From: Phycisphaerae bacterium
Lineage (GTDB): Bacteria > Planctomycetota > Phycisphaerae > Sedimentisphaerales > Anaerohalosphaeraceae
Reading direction: 5' to 3'
Assembly: GCA_012729675.1 (NCBI GenBank)
Contig: JAAYCR010000058.1
Location: 62,001-126,000, forward strand
DNA length: 64,000 nt
A program made the position numbers and the translations under genes. Shown one piece after another: positions 42,645 to 52,819 of the stretch (position 1 is the first letter of the stretch; each line of letters starts with the position of its first letter). Below the pieces are notes generated by a model. The model was given only the letters and a program-made list of their open reading frames with translations. It was not told where the DNA came from and ran no database searches.

Positions 42645-45600
42645 TCAAGAAATATCTGCGTGATATTCCTGCAATGATTTTACAGCCGACTCGCCCCTCT
42701 GTTTGGCCTCGATGCCGCGGACGGTCGCGGCGGCGGCGGCAGGCGTCGTGATGTAAGGAATTCGATGCTTGATGGCCGTTTTGCGGATGTAAGAGTCATC
42801 GTACTGGCCCTGCCGTCCGGCGGGCGTATTAACGACCAGGTCAATCTGCTTATTGGTGATGGCGTCGGCGACATTGGGCCGCCCCTCGTGCATCTTGCAA
42901 ATCTGCTCGGCGGAAATCCCCTTGCCCGTCAGATAGGCATACGTCCCGCCGGTGGCCACAATCTTAAAGCCGATCTTCGAAAACCGCCGCGCCGTATCCA
43001 AAATCAACGGCTTATCGCTGTCATCGACAGTAATCAGCACCGTGCCATCCAGCGGCAGGGTCTGCTGCGTGGCCTCCTGCGCCTTGTAAAACGCCAGCCC
43101 GTAGGAATCGGCCAAGCCCAGCACCTCGCCGGTCGAACGCATCTCCGGCCCCAGCAGCGGATCGACCTCCGGGAACATATTGAATGGAAAGACCGCTTCT
43201 TTGACGCCGAAATGGTGATACTTGGCGTGTTTTAGCCCCATCTGAGAAAGCTTTTTGCCCATCATAATCTCCGTGGCAATCCGCGCCATCGACAGGCCGC
43301 AGACCTTCGAGACCAGCGGCACGGTGCGCGACGCCCGCGGGTTGGCCTCCAGCACATACACCGTTTCGTCGGCAATGGCGTACTGCATATTCATCAGGCC
43401 GACGACCTTGAGGGCAACGGCGATCCTGCGGGTATAATCGGCAATCGTATCGATATGCTTTTTGGCAATCGACACCGGCGGAATCACGCACGCCGAGTCA
43501 CCGGAATGAACGCCCGCCAGCTCGATATGCTCCATCACCGTCGGCACAAAGGCGTCCGTGCCGTCGGCAATCGCATCCGCCTCGGCCTCAATCGCATTGC
43601 TCAAAAACCGGTCGATGAGGATCGGCCGTTCGGGTGTAATTTCCACCGCCGCATCGATATACCGCCGCAGCATCTCCTCGTCATAGACCACTTCCATCCC
43701 GCGCCCGCCCAGCACATACGACGGCCGCACCATCAGCGGATAGCCGATGCGTTCGGCAATCGCCAAGGCCTCATCCTGATTGCTGGCCATCCCGGACTCG
43801 GCCATCGGAATCTTGAGCGTGTCCATTATCGCCCGGAAGCGGTCGCGGTCTTCGGCCAGATCAATCGCATCGGGACTGGTGCCGATGATGGCCACGCCCG
43901 CCTCTTCAAGCTGCTTGGCGATGTTCAGCGGCGTCTGGCCGCCGAATTGGACGATGGCACCGGCCGGTTTTTCCTTTTCATAAATGCTCAATACGTCTTC
44001 CACCGTCAGCGGCTCAAAGTACAGCTTGTTCGAGGTGTCATAATCCGTCGAGACGGTCTCCGGGTTGCAGTTGACCATGATGGTCTCGTACCCCAATTCG
44101 CGCAGGGCCAGCGCCGTATGGACGCAGCAATAGTCAAACTCAATGCCCTGCCCGATGCGATTCGGCCCGCCGCCGAGCACCATAATCTTCTTTTTATTAT
44201 CGCTGACGGCGACACTATCCGGCGCATTGTACGTCGAATAGTAATAGGCCGCATCCTCAACGCCGCTGACCGGAACCGGCTCCCAGGCCTCAACCACGCC
44301 CAGCGTCGTCCGCTGCGCACGAATCGCCTCTTCGGTCGTATCCAGCAGCTTGGCCAGATAGCGGTCGGCAAAGCCGTCCTGCTTGGCCTGCTTGAGCAGC
44401 TTGTCGGGCAGTGCTTTGCCTTTGTACTTGAGAATCTTTTCTTCCAGCGCCACCAGTTCGGCCATCTGCTCGATGAACCAGCGTTTGACGAATGTTTTCT
44501 CGAAGAGCTGCTCGACGGTTGCCCCTTTGCGAATTGCCTCATACATCAGAAAATGCCGTTCGCTGTTGGGCACAGTCAGCCGCTGCATCAGTTCCTCCAG
44601 CGGCAGGCTGTTGAAATTCCGTGCAAACCCCAAACCGTAACGCCCGTTCTCCAGCGACCGAATCGCCTTCTGAAACGCTTCCTTATAGTTTTTGCCGATG
44701 CTCATCACCTCGCCGACGGCCCGCATCTGCGTACCGAGCTTGTCCTCGACGCCCTTGAACTTTTCAAACGCCCACCGCGCAAACTTGACGACCACATAAT
44801 CGCCCGACGGCGTGTATTTCTCCAGCGTCCCGTCCCGCCAGTACGGAATCTCATCCAGCGTCATCCCCGACGCCAGCATCGCCGAGATCAGCGCAATCGG
44901 AAACCCCGTCGCCTTCGAGGCCAGCGCCGACGACCGCGACGTCCGCGGATTAATCTCGATGACAACAAGCCGCCCGCTGACCGGATCGTGCGCAAACTGT
45001 ACATTCGTGCCGCCGATGACCCCGATGGCCTCGACGATATCGTAGGAATGTTTCTGGAGTCGCTCCTGGGTCTCTTTACTGATGGTCAGCATCGGGGCGG
45101 TGCAGAACGAATCGCCCGTATGCACGCCCATCGGATCGACGTTCTCGATAAAGCAAACCGTGATCTTCTGTCCCTTGGCGTCGCGGACGACCTCCAACTC
45201 CAATTCTTCCCAACCCAGCACCGACTCTTCGATCAGCACCTGCCCGATCATACTGGCCGCCAGCCCCCGGCCGACCACAAGACGCAACTCCTCCACATTA
45301 TAGACCAGCCCGCTGCCCGTGCCGCCCATCGTGTAGGCCGGACGCACCACCACCGGAAAGCCCAACTCCATCGCAATCGCCTCGGCCTCTTCCACCGTAT
45401 ATGCCGGCTTGCTCTTGGCCATTTCAATTCCCAGCCGGGCCATCGTTTTCTTGAACTCAATCCGGTCTTCCCCTCGCTCAATCGCATCAAGTTGCACGCC
45501 GATGACCTTGACGCCGTACTTATCCAGTACCCCTGCCTTATTCAGCTCAGATGCCAGGTTTAATCCCGTTTGCCCGCCCAGATTCGGCAGTAGGGCATCC

Positions 45601-45848
45601 GGACGTTCTTTGGCGATAATCTTGGTCAGGGATTTAACATTTAAAGGCTCAATATAGGTCACATCTGCCATTCCGGGGTCGGTCATAATCGTCGCCGGGT
45701 TGGAGTTGACCAGAACGATCTGGTAGCCCAGTTTGCGCAAGGCCTTACAGGCTTGTGTGCCCGAATAATCAAATTCGCACGCCTGCCCGATGATAATCGG
45801 GCCTGAGCCGATGATCATTACCTTGTGAATGTCGTCCCGCTTGGGCAT
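42645..45848 (-). CDS. carB: Carbamoyl-phosphate synthase large subunit
   Basis: 1067 residues from the ATG at 45848 (AAGGAG eight bases upstream); the frame is open further but without similarity. Two ATP-grasp halves open with MIIGSGPIIIGQACEFDYSG and VLGGGPNRIGQGIEFDYC. The oligomerisation domain lies between them, and a C-terminal MGS-like allosteric domain follows (IVATGGTYAYL, VVNTPAGRQGQYDD). It makes carbamoyl phosphate for arginine and pyrimidines with the CarA amidotransferase, which is not in the window. The very long rightward frame on the other strand is a codon-bias shadow. Confidence 0.97.
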   Translation of the reverse strand: MPKRDDIHKVMIIGSGPIIIGQACEFDYSGTQACKALRKLGYQIVLVNSNPATIMTDPGMADVTYIEPLNVKSLTKIIAKERPDALLPNLGGQTGLNLASELNKAGVLDKYGVKVIGVQLDAIERGEDRIEFKKTMARLGIEMAKSKPAYTVEEAEAIAMELGFPVVVRPAYTMGGTGSGLVYNVEELRLVVGRGLAASMIGQVLIEESVLGWEELELEVVRDAKGQKITVCFIENVDPMGVHTGDSFCTAPMLTISKETQERLQKHSYDIVEAIGVIGGTNVQFAHDPVSGRLVVIEINPRTSRSSALASKATGFPIALISAMLASGMTLDEIPYWRDGTLEKYTPSGDYVVVKFARWAFEKFKGVEDKLGTQMRAVGEVMSIGKNYKEAFQKAIRSLENGRYGLGFARNFNSLPLEELMQRLTVPNSERHFLMYEAIRKGATVEQLFEKTFVKRWFIEQMAELVALEEKILKYKGKALPDKLLKQAKQDGFADRYLAKLLDTTEEAIRAQRTTLGVVEAWEPVPVSGVEDAAYYYSTYNAPDSVAVSDNKKKIMVLGGGPNRIGQGIEFDYCCVHTALALRELGYETIMVNCNPETVSTDYDTSNKLYFEPLTVEDVLSIYEKEKPAGAIVQFGGQTPLNIAKQLEEAGVAIIGTSPDAIDLAEDRDRFRAIMDTLKIPMAESGMASNQDEALAIAERIGYPLMVRPSYVLGGRGMEVVYDEEMLRRYIDAAVEITPERPILIDRFLSNAIEAEADAIADGTDAFVPTVMEHIELAGVHSGDSACVIPPVSIAKKHIDTIADYTRRIAVALKVVGLMNMQYAIADETVYVLEANPRASRTVPLVSKVCGLSMARIATEIMMGKKLSQMGLKHAKYHHFGVKEAVFPFNMFPEVDPLLGPEMRSTGEVLGLADSYGLAFYKAQEATQQTLPLDGTVLITVDDSDKPLILDTARRFSKIGFKIVATGGTYAYLTGKGISAEQICKMHEGRPNVADAITNKQIDLVVNTPAGRQGQYDDSYIRKTAIKHRIPYITTPAAAAATVRGIEAKQRGESAVKSLQEYHADIS

Positions 45849-45932
45849 ACCATAATCTCCTTTCAAAGATGTATGATTAGCAATTCTAAAGTTGCCTATA
45901 AGAAGTACTTTTGGTTTACATATTAACCGAAG

Positions 45933-45961
45933 ATTAGAATGCAAAACCGCCGCCTTGTCAA
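45933..45961 (-). promoter_or_regulatory. Sigma-70 promoter for carB
   Basis: Read leftward: TTGACA, a 17-base spacer, then TCTAAT. It gives a leader of about 78 bases. No attenuator structure was evident. Confidence 0.7.
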
Positions 45962-46085
45962 ACAGTTTTGAAGTCAAAACCATCAGAGTATAAAAATCGA
46001 ACAAATGACCGTGTCTTATCTCTAAAAAAATGATTGGAAATGGGTATATTTTGTTTGCACAGCGCGATGGTTTATACTGACGGGG

Positions 46086-46292
46086 ATGCAGTTACGGTCG
46101 GACAATGTGGCGGCTCAGTTGGGCGGCCTGTTTGTTCAGGGCTTGCGGGGACTGGAACATTTGCTGTTTCCGCCGTATTGCATCCTGTGCCAAACGCCCA
46201 TCTGCCATTCGGAGGACGGCCTGTGCGCCGGCTGCTGGCAGGAGTTGTCGCGAAATGAGGCCGGGGACTACTGTCGGCGCTGCGGCCGCTGA
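46086..46292 (+). pseudogene. comF: Truncated comF (5' fragment)
   Basis: Only the first 68 residues remain. An N-terminal helix leads to LLFPPYCILCQTPICHSEDG, then CAGCWQELSRNEAGDYCRRCGR. This is the double zinc-ribbon start of the ComF/GntX family, which continues for about 170 more residues into a phosphoribosyltransferase domain. The similarity ends at the CGR triplet, directly followed by TGA. From there the DNA codes, on the other strand, for the start of an aconitase. The fragment cannot make a functional ComF. Confidence 0.8.
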
Positions 46293-46381
46293 TCGATTGA
46301 CAGGCCGATCTCGCCGCCGCCCGTGAGCTTGCCTTCGACCATATGGTCGCTCAGAAGCTTATCTGTTATTGTATCTTTCAT
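46268..46381 (-). pseudogene. Truncated aconitase-family gene (5' fragment)
   Basis: Read leftward from the ATG at 46381 (AGAGGGG upstream), 31 residues, MKDTITDKLLSDHMVEGKL then TGGGEIGLSIDQ, match the extreme N-terminus of aconitase/homoaconitase proteins (TxKIL..H.V.G...PG.EI.I.IDQTLTQD). After IDQ the similarity ends at the comF boundary, near base 46290. The frame stops at 46268. It lies 31 bases after fumC on the same strand, so the ancestral order was fumC-acn, a TCA-cycle pair. Confidence 0.75.
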
Positions 46382-46411
46382 AAGTCCCCTCTCTTATGTC
46401 AATCGTGTCGG

Positions 46412-47791
<1,380 letters not shown>

Positions 47792-48031
47792 TGCAGCGTC
47801 TTTCCGTAAAATCCATTTTTCCTGACGCTCGCATTATATCCAGCCCGACCCTGTTTGACAACCCCGCATTCACACCCCTCAAGGCAATCGCATGAAATAA
47901 AAACGGGCAAAATGATAAAATTGTAGATAAAATTTGTTTTCCGGGCATTTCTTCTGTAACATATTCGCAATAGACAGAGTCATTATTGAATGAGTACAAT
48001 ACCAATATTGTTCTGTAAACGGAGATTGAAG

Positions 48032-49321
48032 ATGAAAAAGATTTGTTTATTTCTGTTTCTGGTATTGCTGGTTGGCCTGTCCGGAAAAGGATATGGATTA
48101 GCAAGCAACGATTTCGCACAAGCCGCTCCGCCCAATTCCTCTGATCCAATTAACGCAACCCTCGCCGAGAAACCGGCGGATACCGGCGTCATTGCCGCTG
48201 CGGTCGTCAAGGGCAATACGGCGTTTGCCTTTGATTTGTACGCACAATTGAAATCCAAAGAGGGCAATCTGTTTTTGTCGCCGTACAGTATCTCCACGGC
48301 CCTTGCGATGACCTGGGCCGGGGCGCGGGGGCAAACCGAACTGCAGATGGCCAAAACGCTGCATTTTCCACAGCCGCAGGAGCCGTTTCACAAGGCCTAC
48401 GGGCACCTTATCCAACAATTCAACACACAGGGGCAAAAAGGCGATTACCAACTGTCCGTTGCCAATGCCTTGTGGCTTCAAAAGGACTATCAATTTTTAC
48501 CCGAATTTCTCGGCGTCGCGTCGGCGCATTACGACGCCTCCCTGCAGCAAGTGGATTATGTAAACGAGACAGAAAAAACCAGACAGACGATCAACGACTG
48601 GACCGCCCGGCGTACGCAGGACAAGATCAAAGACCTGATTCCGCAGGGCGCCCTGAACGCCCTGACACGGCTGGTCCTGACCAATGCGATTTATTTCAAG
48701 GGTGACTGGGCGCTGAAGTTTGATGTAGACCAGACCCGCGAGGCGCCGTTTTCGGTCTCGGCGGACAAGCGGGTAAACGTGCCGCTGATGCATCAGAAGG
48801 AAAAGTTCAAATACGGCCAGACCGAGACGCACCAGATGCTGGAACTGCCATACAAAGGCGAGGCATTGAGTATGCTGGTGCTGCTGCCGAATACAATCCG
48901 CGGACTGCCAACGCTGGAAAAAGAGCTGACCGCCGACCGTCTGACGCAATGGCAGCGGCAGATGCAAAAGCAGGAAGTGCTTGTCTATCTGCCCAAATTC
49001 AAGGTCGCCTCGCAATTTGGACTGAATCAAACGCTCTCGGCCATGGGGATGCCGGATGCCTTCGGGGAAACGGCGGACTTTTCCGGCATGAACGGCGCCA
49101 AAAACCTCTATATTTCCGACGTCATCCACAAGGCCTTTGTAGAGGTCAATGAAGAAGGGACCGAGGCCGCCGCGGCAACAGGCGCCATTGTGGCGGTTAT
49201 GTCGCTGGCCCCGCCGCCGCCGGTGTTTCGCGCCGACCGGCCGTTTGTGTTTTTGATCAAGGACAACGCCACGGGGAGCATTTTGTTCATGGGCCGAGTG
49301 GCCGACCCGACACAGGAATAA
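48032..49321 (+). CDS. Secreted serpin with Met-Ser reactive centre
   Basis: 429 residues from the ATG at 48032 (GGAG seven bases upstream). A signal peptide covers residues 1-22. The serpin core is clear: NLFLSPYSISTALAMTWAGA, LTNAIYFKGDWALKF, MLVLLPN and ISDVIHKAFVEVNEEGTEAA. The hinge GTEAAAATG is small-residue rich as in inhibitory serpins. Counting from G376 (P15) places P1 at M390 and P1' at S391, the alpha-1-antitrypsin pair. It ends FRADRPFVFLI...ILFMGRV. It would inhibit elastase- or chymotrypsin-like or subtilisin-like proteases outside the cell. Confidence 0.93.
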   Translation: MKKICLFLFLVLLVGLSGKGYGLASNDFAQAAPPNSSDPINATLAEKPADTGVIAAAVVKGNTAFAFDLYAQLKSKEGNLFLSPYSISTALAMTWAGARGQTELQMAKTLHFPQPQEPFHKAYGHLIQQFNTQGQKGDYQLSVANALWLQKDYQFLPEFLGVASAHYDASLQQVDYVNETEKTRQTINDWTARRTQDKIKDLIPQGALNALTRLVLTNAIYFKGDWALKFDVDQTREAPFSVSADKRVNVPLMHQKEKFKYGQTETHQMLELPYKGEALSMLVLLPNTIRGLPTLEKELTADRLTQWQRQMQKQEVLVYLPKFKVASQFGLNQTLSAMGMPDAFGETADFSGMNGAKNLYISDVIHKAFVEVNEEGTEAAAATGAIVAVMSLAPPPPVFRADRPFVFLIKDNATGSILFMGRVADPTQE

Positions 49322-49419
49322 CACGACGTGTGCCGATATTTCTGCGGTATTTCGTTCTTGATGGCAAGAACGATACGATATATATCAGGACTTGACAACA
49401 CTTTATGAAAGGTTAGGCA

Positions 49420-49764
49420 ATGAGAACGCTCGTATTGGTCATTGGATCGTTGGTATTATTGACAGGCGGATGTGCGACACGCAGCCTCGGCGGCGGGAGT
49501 AAATTTGATTCATCCGGTTTACCGAAGCCCAAATACTATGTCGGCACCGCAACATATATTGATTACACTGCCCCGAAAGCCGGAACGCTGTATTTCGTTG
49601 AAGCCAATACGAAAACAATTCTTCTAATGGAGAGTCTTGAACAGTCGGAAGACTTCGAGTTCGATACCGTCGACCTCGACGAAGATGTGCTGATGCATAT
49701 GGAAGAAATGGGCATAGACCCGTTAAATTGTAAGTGGGCGGTTTATTTTATTCCTGCAGAATAA
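49420..49764 (+). CDS. Small predicted lipoprotein
   Basis: 114 residues. A hydrophobic signal (LVLVIGSLVLLTGGC) ends in a loosely conforming lipobox, and the mature part starts CATRSLGGGS. The remainder is acidic with a beta-type look (YYVGTATYIDYTAP, LYFVEANTKTILL). Unknown family. It begins a run of four small rightward envelope genes with good ribosome sites. Confidence 0.65.
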   Translation: MRTLVLVIGSLVLLTGGCATRSLGGGSKFDSSGLPKPKYYVGTATYIDYTAPKAGTLYFVEANTKTILLMESLEQSEDFEFDTVDLDEDVLMHMEEMGIDPLNCKWAVYFIPAE

Positions 49765-49812
49765 GGTCTTGACTGCTTAGAAACCATAAACTATTAGAAC
49801 AGGAGATTCGTA

Positions 49813-50091
49813 ATGGAAACGATTGATTTTGTTGGCATGCCAACGCACTCGGTCGAACCGGTCGCACCAGTGGCGTTGATTCTTATCTTCCTTGTTGCAA
49901 TGCTGGTCTCGCTTGCGGTCAGTGCGCTGATGATCGTTGCGTTTTGGAAAATATCCGCCAAGGCGGGGTTTTCCGGCGCATTGGGATTGCTGATGCTCGT
50001 CCCGCTCGGCAATGTCATTTTGCCGCTGTTTCTTGCCTTTGCCGAATGGCCGGCAATGAAAGACAAACGTGTTATACAAACCGAAATATAA
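49813..50091 (+). CDS. Small two-span membrane protein
   Basis: 92 residues. Two hydrophobic segments (about 19-44 and 54-76) are separated by FWKISAKAGFSGALG. It ends LFLAFAEWPAMKDKR. The segment W.I..KAG..G..GLLMLVPLGN......FAEWP is a pattern I have seen in small bacterial inner-membrane proteins, without known function. AGGAG precedes the ATG. Confidence 0.7.
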   Translation: METIDFVGMPTHSVEPVAPVALILIFLVAMLVSLAVSALMIVAFWKISAKAGFSGALGLLMLVPLGNVILPLFLAFAEWPAMKDKRVIQTEI

Positions 50092-50143
50092 AGGTCTTAA
50101 GTCCATTTGGAAACGTTTTCCCATCCAATAAAGGAGAGGTGTA

Positions 50144-50590
50144 ATGCATGTATTATCAAGGGTATCGACGGTCTGTATAGCCGTCACGGCGATGGCCTTT
50201 CTTACGGGCTGTTCAAAAAAAGACGATAACTGGCTTGTGGGCGAGTGGGCCTTTGACCAGGCGACGACGCGGGCCAACCTTCCGGCGGACATAAAAGCAC
50301 AAGGCGTCCCGGACAGTTTGGCTATAGAGGCGGGCAAGCGGCTTACAGAAGAGTTGATCGGTCAGGTGGTCGGCACAAAGATGCACTTTTCGGCGACAAC
50401 GGTGACATTTACGCATGGAAACGGAAACCGGGAATCTGCCGCCTATAAAATTACCGGCAGGCCCGACGCTGACACCCTCGTCATAAAGGACGAAGACGGC
50501 GACGAGTCCACTTTTTCCAAGTCCGGCAAGTACCTTTGCATACCCACCACGGGCGCCGTTCAGTTAAAGATGTACTTTCAGCCGATATAA
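50144..50590 (+). CDS. Predicted lipoprotein, lipocalin-like
   Basis: 148 residues with GGAGAGG upstream. The signal peptide and lipobox are AMAFLTGC, the mature start CSKKDDN. LVGEWAFDQATTRANLP is followed by alternating beta-type segments (KMHFSATTVTFTHGNGN, YKITGRPDADTLVIKDED and STFSKSGKYLCI). The WxxGxW-like opening and strand pattern suggest a small beta barrel of the lipocalin-like kind. The ligand is unknown. Confidence 0.65.
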   Translation: MHVLSRVSTVCIAVTAMAFLTGCSKKDDNWLVGEWAFDQATTRANLPADIKAQGVPDSLAIEAGKRLTEELIGQVVGTKMHFSATTVTFTHGNGNRESAAYKITGRPDADTLVIKDEDGDESTFSKSGKYLCIPTTGAVQLKMYFQPI

Positions 50591-50652
50591 TCGTTCTTTG
50601 AGGCGAAAGCCGACCCTGCGAAATGAAACCTTACTGAATAAAGGACATTAAG

Positions 50653-50883
50653 ACGAGTACAACACTGCCGATTTTTTTATTATTTTTAGTCCTCGGCTTA
50701 GTCCTCGGCCTTGGCGGGACGATTTTGTGGATATGGATGATTGTTGACTGCGCCACGAAGGAACCCTCCAACGGCAACGACAAGCTGATCTGGATCGTCA
50801 TCATTGTCCTGACCCATTGGGTCGGCGCATTGATTTATCTTCTCGTTCGGCGGCCCCAGCGGATTGCGATGTACGGGCAATGA
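50653..50883 (+). CDS. PLDc_N (phospholipase D-nuclease N-terminal) small membrane protein; start codon ACG
   Basis: 76 codons with the PLDc_N pattern: a first hydrophobic stretch, then ILWIWMIVDCATKEPSNGND, KLIWIVIIVLTHWVGALIY and a basic end LVRRPQR. Such proteins are short two-span membrane proteins of unknown role. No ATG, GTG or TTG lies between the upstream stop and the conserved region. The best-placed initiation triplet is ACG at 50653, seven bases after AAAGGA, giving M/T-STTLPIF. An ATT at 50647 is a weaker option. The start codon has probably been lost by a T-to-C change, or this is a sequencing error. Confidence 0.65.
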   Translation, partial: TSTTLPIFLLFLVLGLVLGLGGTILWIWMIVDCATKEPSNGNDKLIWIVIIVLTHWVGALIYLLVRRPQRIAMYGQ

Positions 50884-50894
50884 AACCCCTGATG

Positions 50895-50916
50895 GGGCAG
50901 ACCTGCAGGTCTGCCC
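50895..50916. repeat. Perfect 22-bp palindrome centred on CTGCAG
   Basis: GGGCAGACCTG followed by its exact complement, with TTTA after it. It may terminate the small-gene run, or belong to a dispersed intergenic repeat of the GCAGACCTGC type. Confidence 0.7.
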
Positions 50917-50983
50917 TTTACCCGTGCCGCCCCGCTCCCCTGCCGGCTCATCTCCATTTTATCAAGATATTCTGAGTCTCATT

Positions 50984-52426
50984 TTACTCCGCCGTCGGCG
51001 GGATGTGCTCGCTTAAGTACTCTGCGATGGCCGCGTGGCCGTCGGGCGTCCAGTGCTGGTCGTAGGTATAATAGGTGCGGACGCCCTCTTGTGTTTTTTG
51101 GCGGAGCGGTTCGGTGAGGCTCAAAAAAGGGATTCCCTTCTCGGCGCAAAATTGGCGAAAGATGCGTTCGCGTACCTGTGTGCCTTCGCGAAGTTCCTCG
51201 ACGAGCGTTTCCGGATCGGGCAGGCGTTTGAGCCGTGTGGCCATAAAGGCATGCAGTTGTTCGGCCGGCACACGGTCAAGAATGTCTTCGATCAACACAC
51301 TCGGGGCGTCGGGGGCATAGATAAAGATCAACGCGATGCCGTGTGCGTCGCAGACCTGTTTGGCCTCCTCCAGCAGCCGCAGCGATTCGGCATAAGCAAT
51401 CGTCGCTCGGAACGCCTCTTCGGTGATGTAGTGCTGTTCCAGCCGCTTGACGTCAAACGCATAGCTATAGCCGCCTCCGGCGGGGATTTCAATCGGCAGC
51501 CACGCCACCGGATACATCAGATGCGACGGATCGTGGACGGCCGGGGCGTCCGAAAAGCGTTTTCGCCCGACCGGACCGAGCGTCCGCACGAGCGAGGCCT
51601 TGATCAAGTGCCGTAGCGGTGAGGCCTTGAAAATCCGGTCCGACAGCGAGGTCTTCTTTTTGCCTTCCATCCGCAGCGCCCGAAAATTCGAGTCCCGCAG
51701 GTCGTTGCCCTCATAGAGCATATACAGGGCGACCTTTGGCTTCATCTCGACGCCGAATTTTTGCAGGGTGTCCAGATAGGTGACGGGACTTCCGCCGGAC
51801 ATACCGAGGTTGTAAATCCGCACCCCGCGCCGCTCGGCCAGCCGCACCGTCCAGACGTCTTCGTCCGTGACGCTGGAACCTTCGGCAAACGAATCACCCA
51901 ACACGATCCAGTCGTATTGCTCGTGCCGCATGGGATTGCGAAACCCCCGCTCATCGACGGTCAGCGTGTAGGCAACATCGGGATAGCCCGGCGTCGCGTT
52001 GGGATAGCTGAACGCAAACTCCGGCCGGTCGCGAAACACGCCGGTATGGACCTGGTTGGGTGTACGGTGATAGGACTGTTCGTCGCCGACATAGACCGCC
52101 TGCTGTCTAACCAACCGCATGGCGACATCGACAAACACAACCGCCAACAGGATGGAAACGATCAACGCAATGAGCTTGAACGTGCCTTGACGTTTTTCGG
52201 CGGGGGTTTGGGGCGTTTGCTTTTTCCAGAGGCCGTACAGAACACACAGCAATATCGGCGTAACGGTCAGCAGTGTAATCATTGTTTCCAGCGTGTAGCG
52301 TCCCAGCAGAATCGCCCGCTGTTGGGCGACATTATACGCCAAGTCGCTCTGTTTACCCCACAGAACCGCCAATACGCCGACAATCACAAACGTTATAACG
52401 ATCCGTGTGATTCTATCTTTATTCAT
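50984..52426 (-). CDS. Membrane-anchored SGNH/GDSL-type hydrolase or O-acyltransferase-like protein
   Basis: 480 residues with three N-terminal membrane spans (about 8-24, 48-67 and 84-104). A large SGNH-like domain follows: DWIVLGDSFAEGSSV (block I serine), IYNLGMSGGSPV (block II), LYEGNDLRD (block III) and the terminal HWTPDGHAAIAEYL with the D-x-x-H pair (block V). AlgX/AlgJ-type relatives modify exported polysaccharides. It is separated by a repeat from the DUF5989-SxtJ-carbamoyltransferase genes, with which such genes commonly travel. Confidence 0.85.
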   Translation of the reverse strand: MNKDRITRIVITFVIVGVLAVLWGKQSDLAYNVAQQRAILLGRYTLETMITLLTVTPILLCVLYGLWKKQTPQTPAEKRQGTFKLIALIVSILLAVVFVDVAMRLVRQQAVYVGDEQSYHRTPNQVHTGVFRDRPEFAFSYPNATPGYPDVAYTLTVDERGFRNPMRHEQYDWIVLGDSFAEGSSVTDEDVWTVRLAERRGVRIYNLGMSGGSPVTYLDTLQKFGVEMKPKVALYMLYEGNDLRDSNFRALRMEGKKKTSLSDRIFKASPLRHLIKASLVRTLGPVGRKRFSDAPAVHDPSHLMYPVAWLPIEIPAGGGYSYAFDVKRLEQHYITEEAFRATIAYAESLRLLEEAKQVCDAHGIALIFIYAPDAPSVLIEDILDRVPAEQLHAFMATRLKRLPDPETLVEELREGTQVRERIFRQFCAEKGIPFLSLTEPLRQKTQEGVRTYYTYDQHWTPDGHAAIAEYLSEHIPPTAE

Positions 52427-52439
52427 AGATAGAGCTTTC

Positions 52440-52598
52440 GTGATAAATTCGAGGCACGAATATCGAAATACGAAACAAATTCAAATGTTTCAATGATAAA
52501 TAAATGGCTGTCAGCATTGCCTGACACATCGTTTTGAACATTTAAATTTCGGAAATTTAATATTGTTTCGAATTTTGTGCTTCGGATTTCGAGATTTC
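52440..52598. repeat. Dispersed AT-rich palindromic repeat, family C-like, copy 2
   Basis: Units AATATCGAAATACGAAACAA and, on the right, TTTCGAATTTTGTGCTTCGG-ATTTCGAGATTTCC form an imperfect large inverted repeat. The pattern (two versions of ATTCxAAATxC plus GxTTxxTGTGCTTxGxATTT) parallels the coaD-adjacent element, with CG in place of TA. Confidence 0.65.
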
Positions 52599-52793
52599 CT
52601 AATAGAGCGGATAAAGGAACGGCGCCACCGCCGAGCTGCTCAGCAGTACCAGCAAGCCGAGTCCCAGCAGGATGATCAGGATGGGCAACAGCCACCATTT
52701 TTTGTTGTGCTTGAGAAATTCGATGAATTCGCCAATCAGCGACATGCGCTTTTGCTGAGACAATTGTTCAAATTCGTTTTTTTGGTCGGACAT
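52599..52793 (-). CDS. DUF5989 family small membrane protein
   Basis: 64 residues. Conserved IGEFIEFLKHNKKWWLLPI leads into a membrane span, LLGLGLLVLLSSSAVAPFLY, the complete family pattern. It has GAGGGA eight bases before the ATG. DUF5989 genes are repeatedly found between sxtJ-type and SGNH genes in carbamoyltransferase clusters. Function unknown, presumably a small partner of the membrane complex. Confidence 0.88.
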   Translation of the reverse strand: MSDQKNEFEQLSQQKRMSLIGEFIEFLKHNKKWWLLPILIILLGLGLLVLLSSSAVAPFLYPLY

Positions 52794-52819
52794 TTCGTAT
52801 TCCCTCTATTAATGCGTTT

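Noticed and set aside
43455-45563. 702-codon rightward open frame opposite carB
   Set aside because: carB on the other strand is unmistakable. The frame is an H/R/Q-rich antisense shadow of C-rich codon usage.
46282-46289. GCGGCCGC at the comF/aconitase border as a cloning scar
   Set aside because: The bases also fit the comF codons for C-G-R, so the site can be natural. It is not evidence of cloning by itself.
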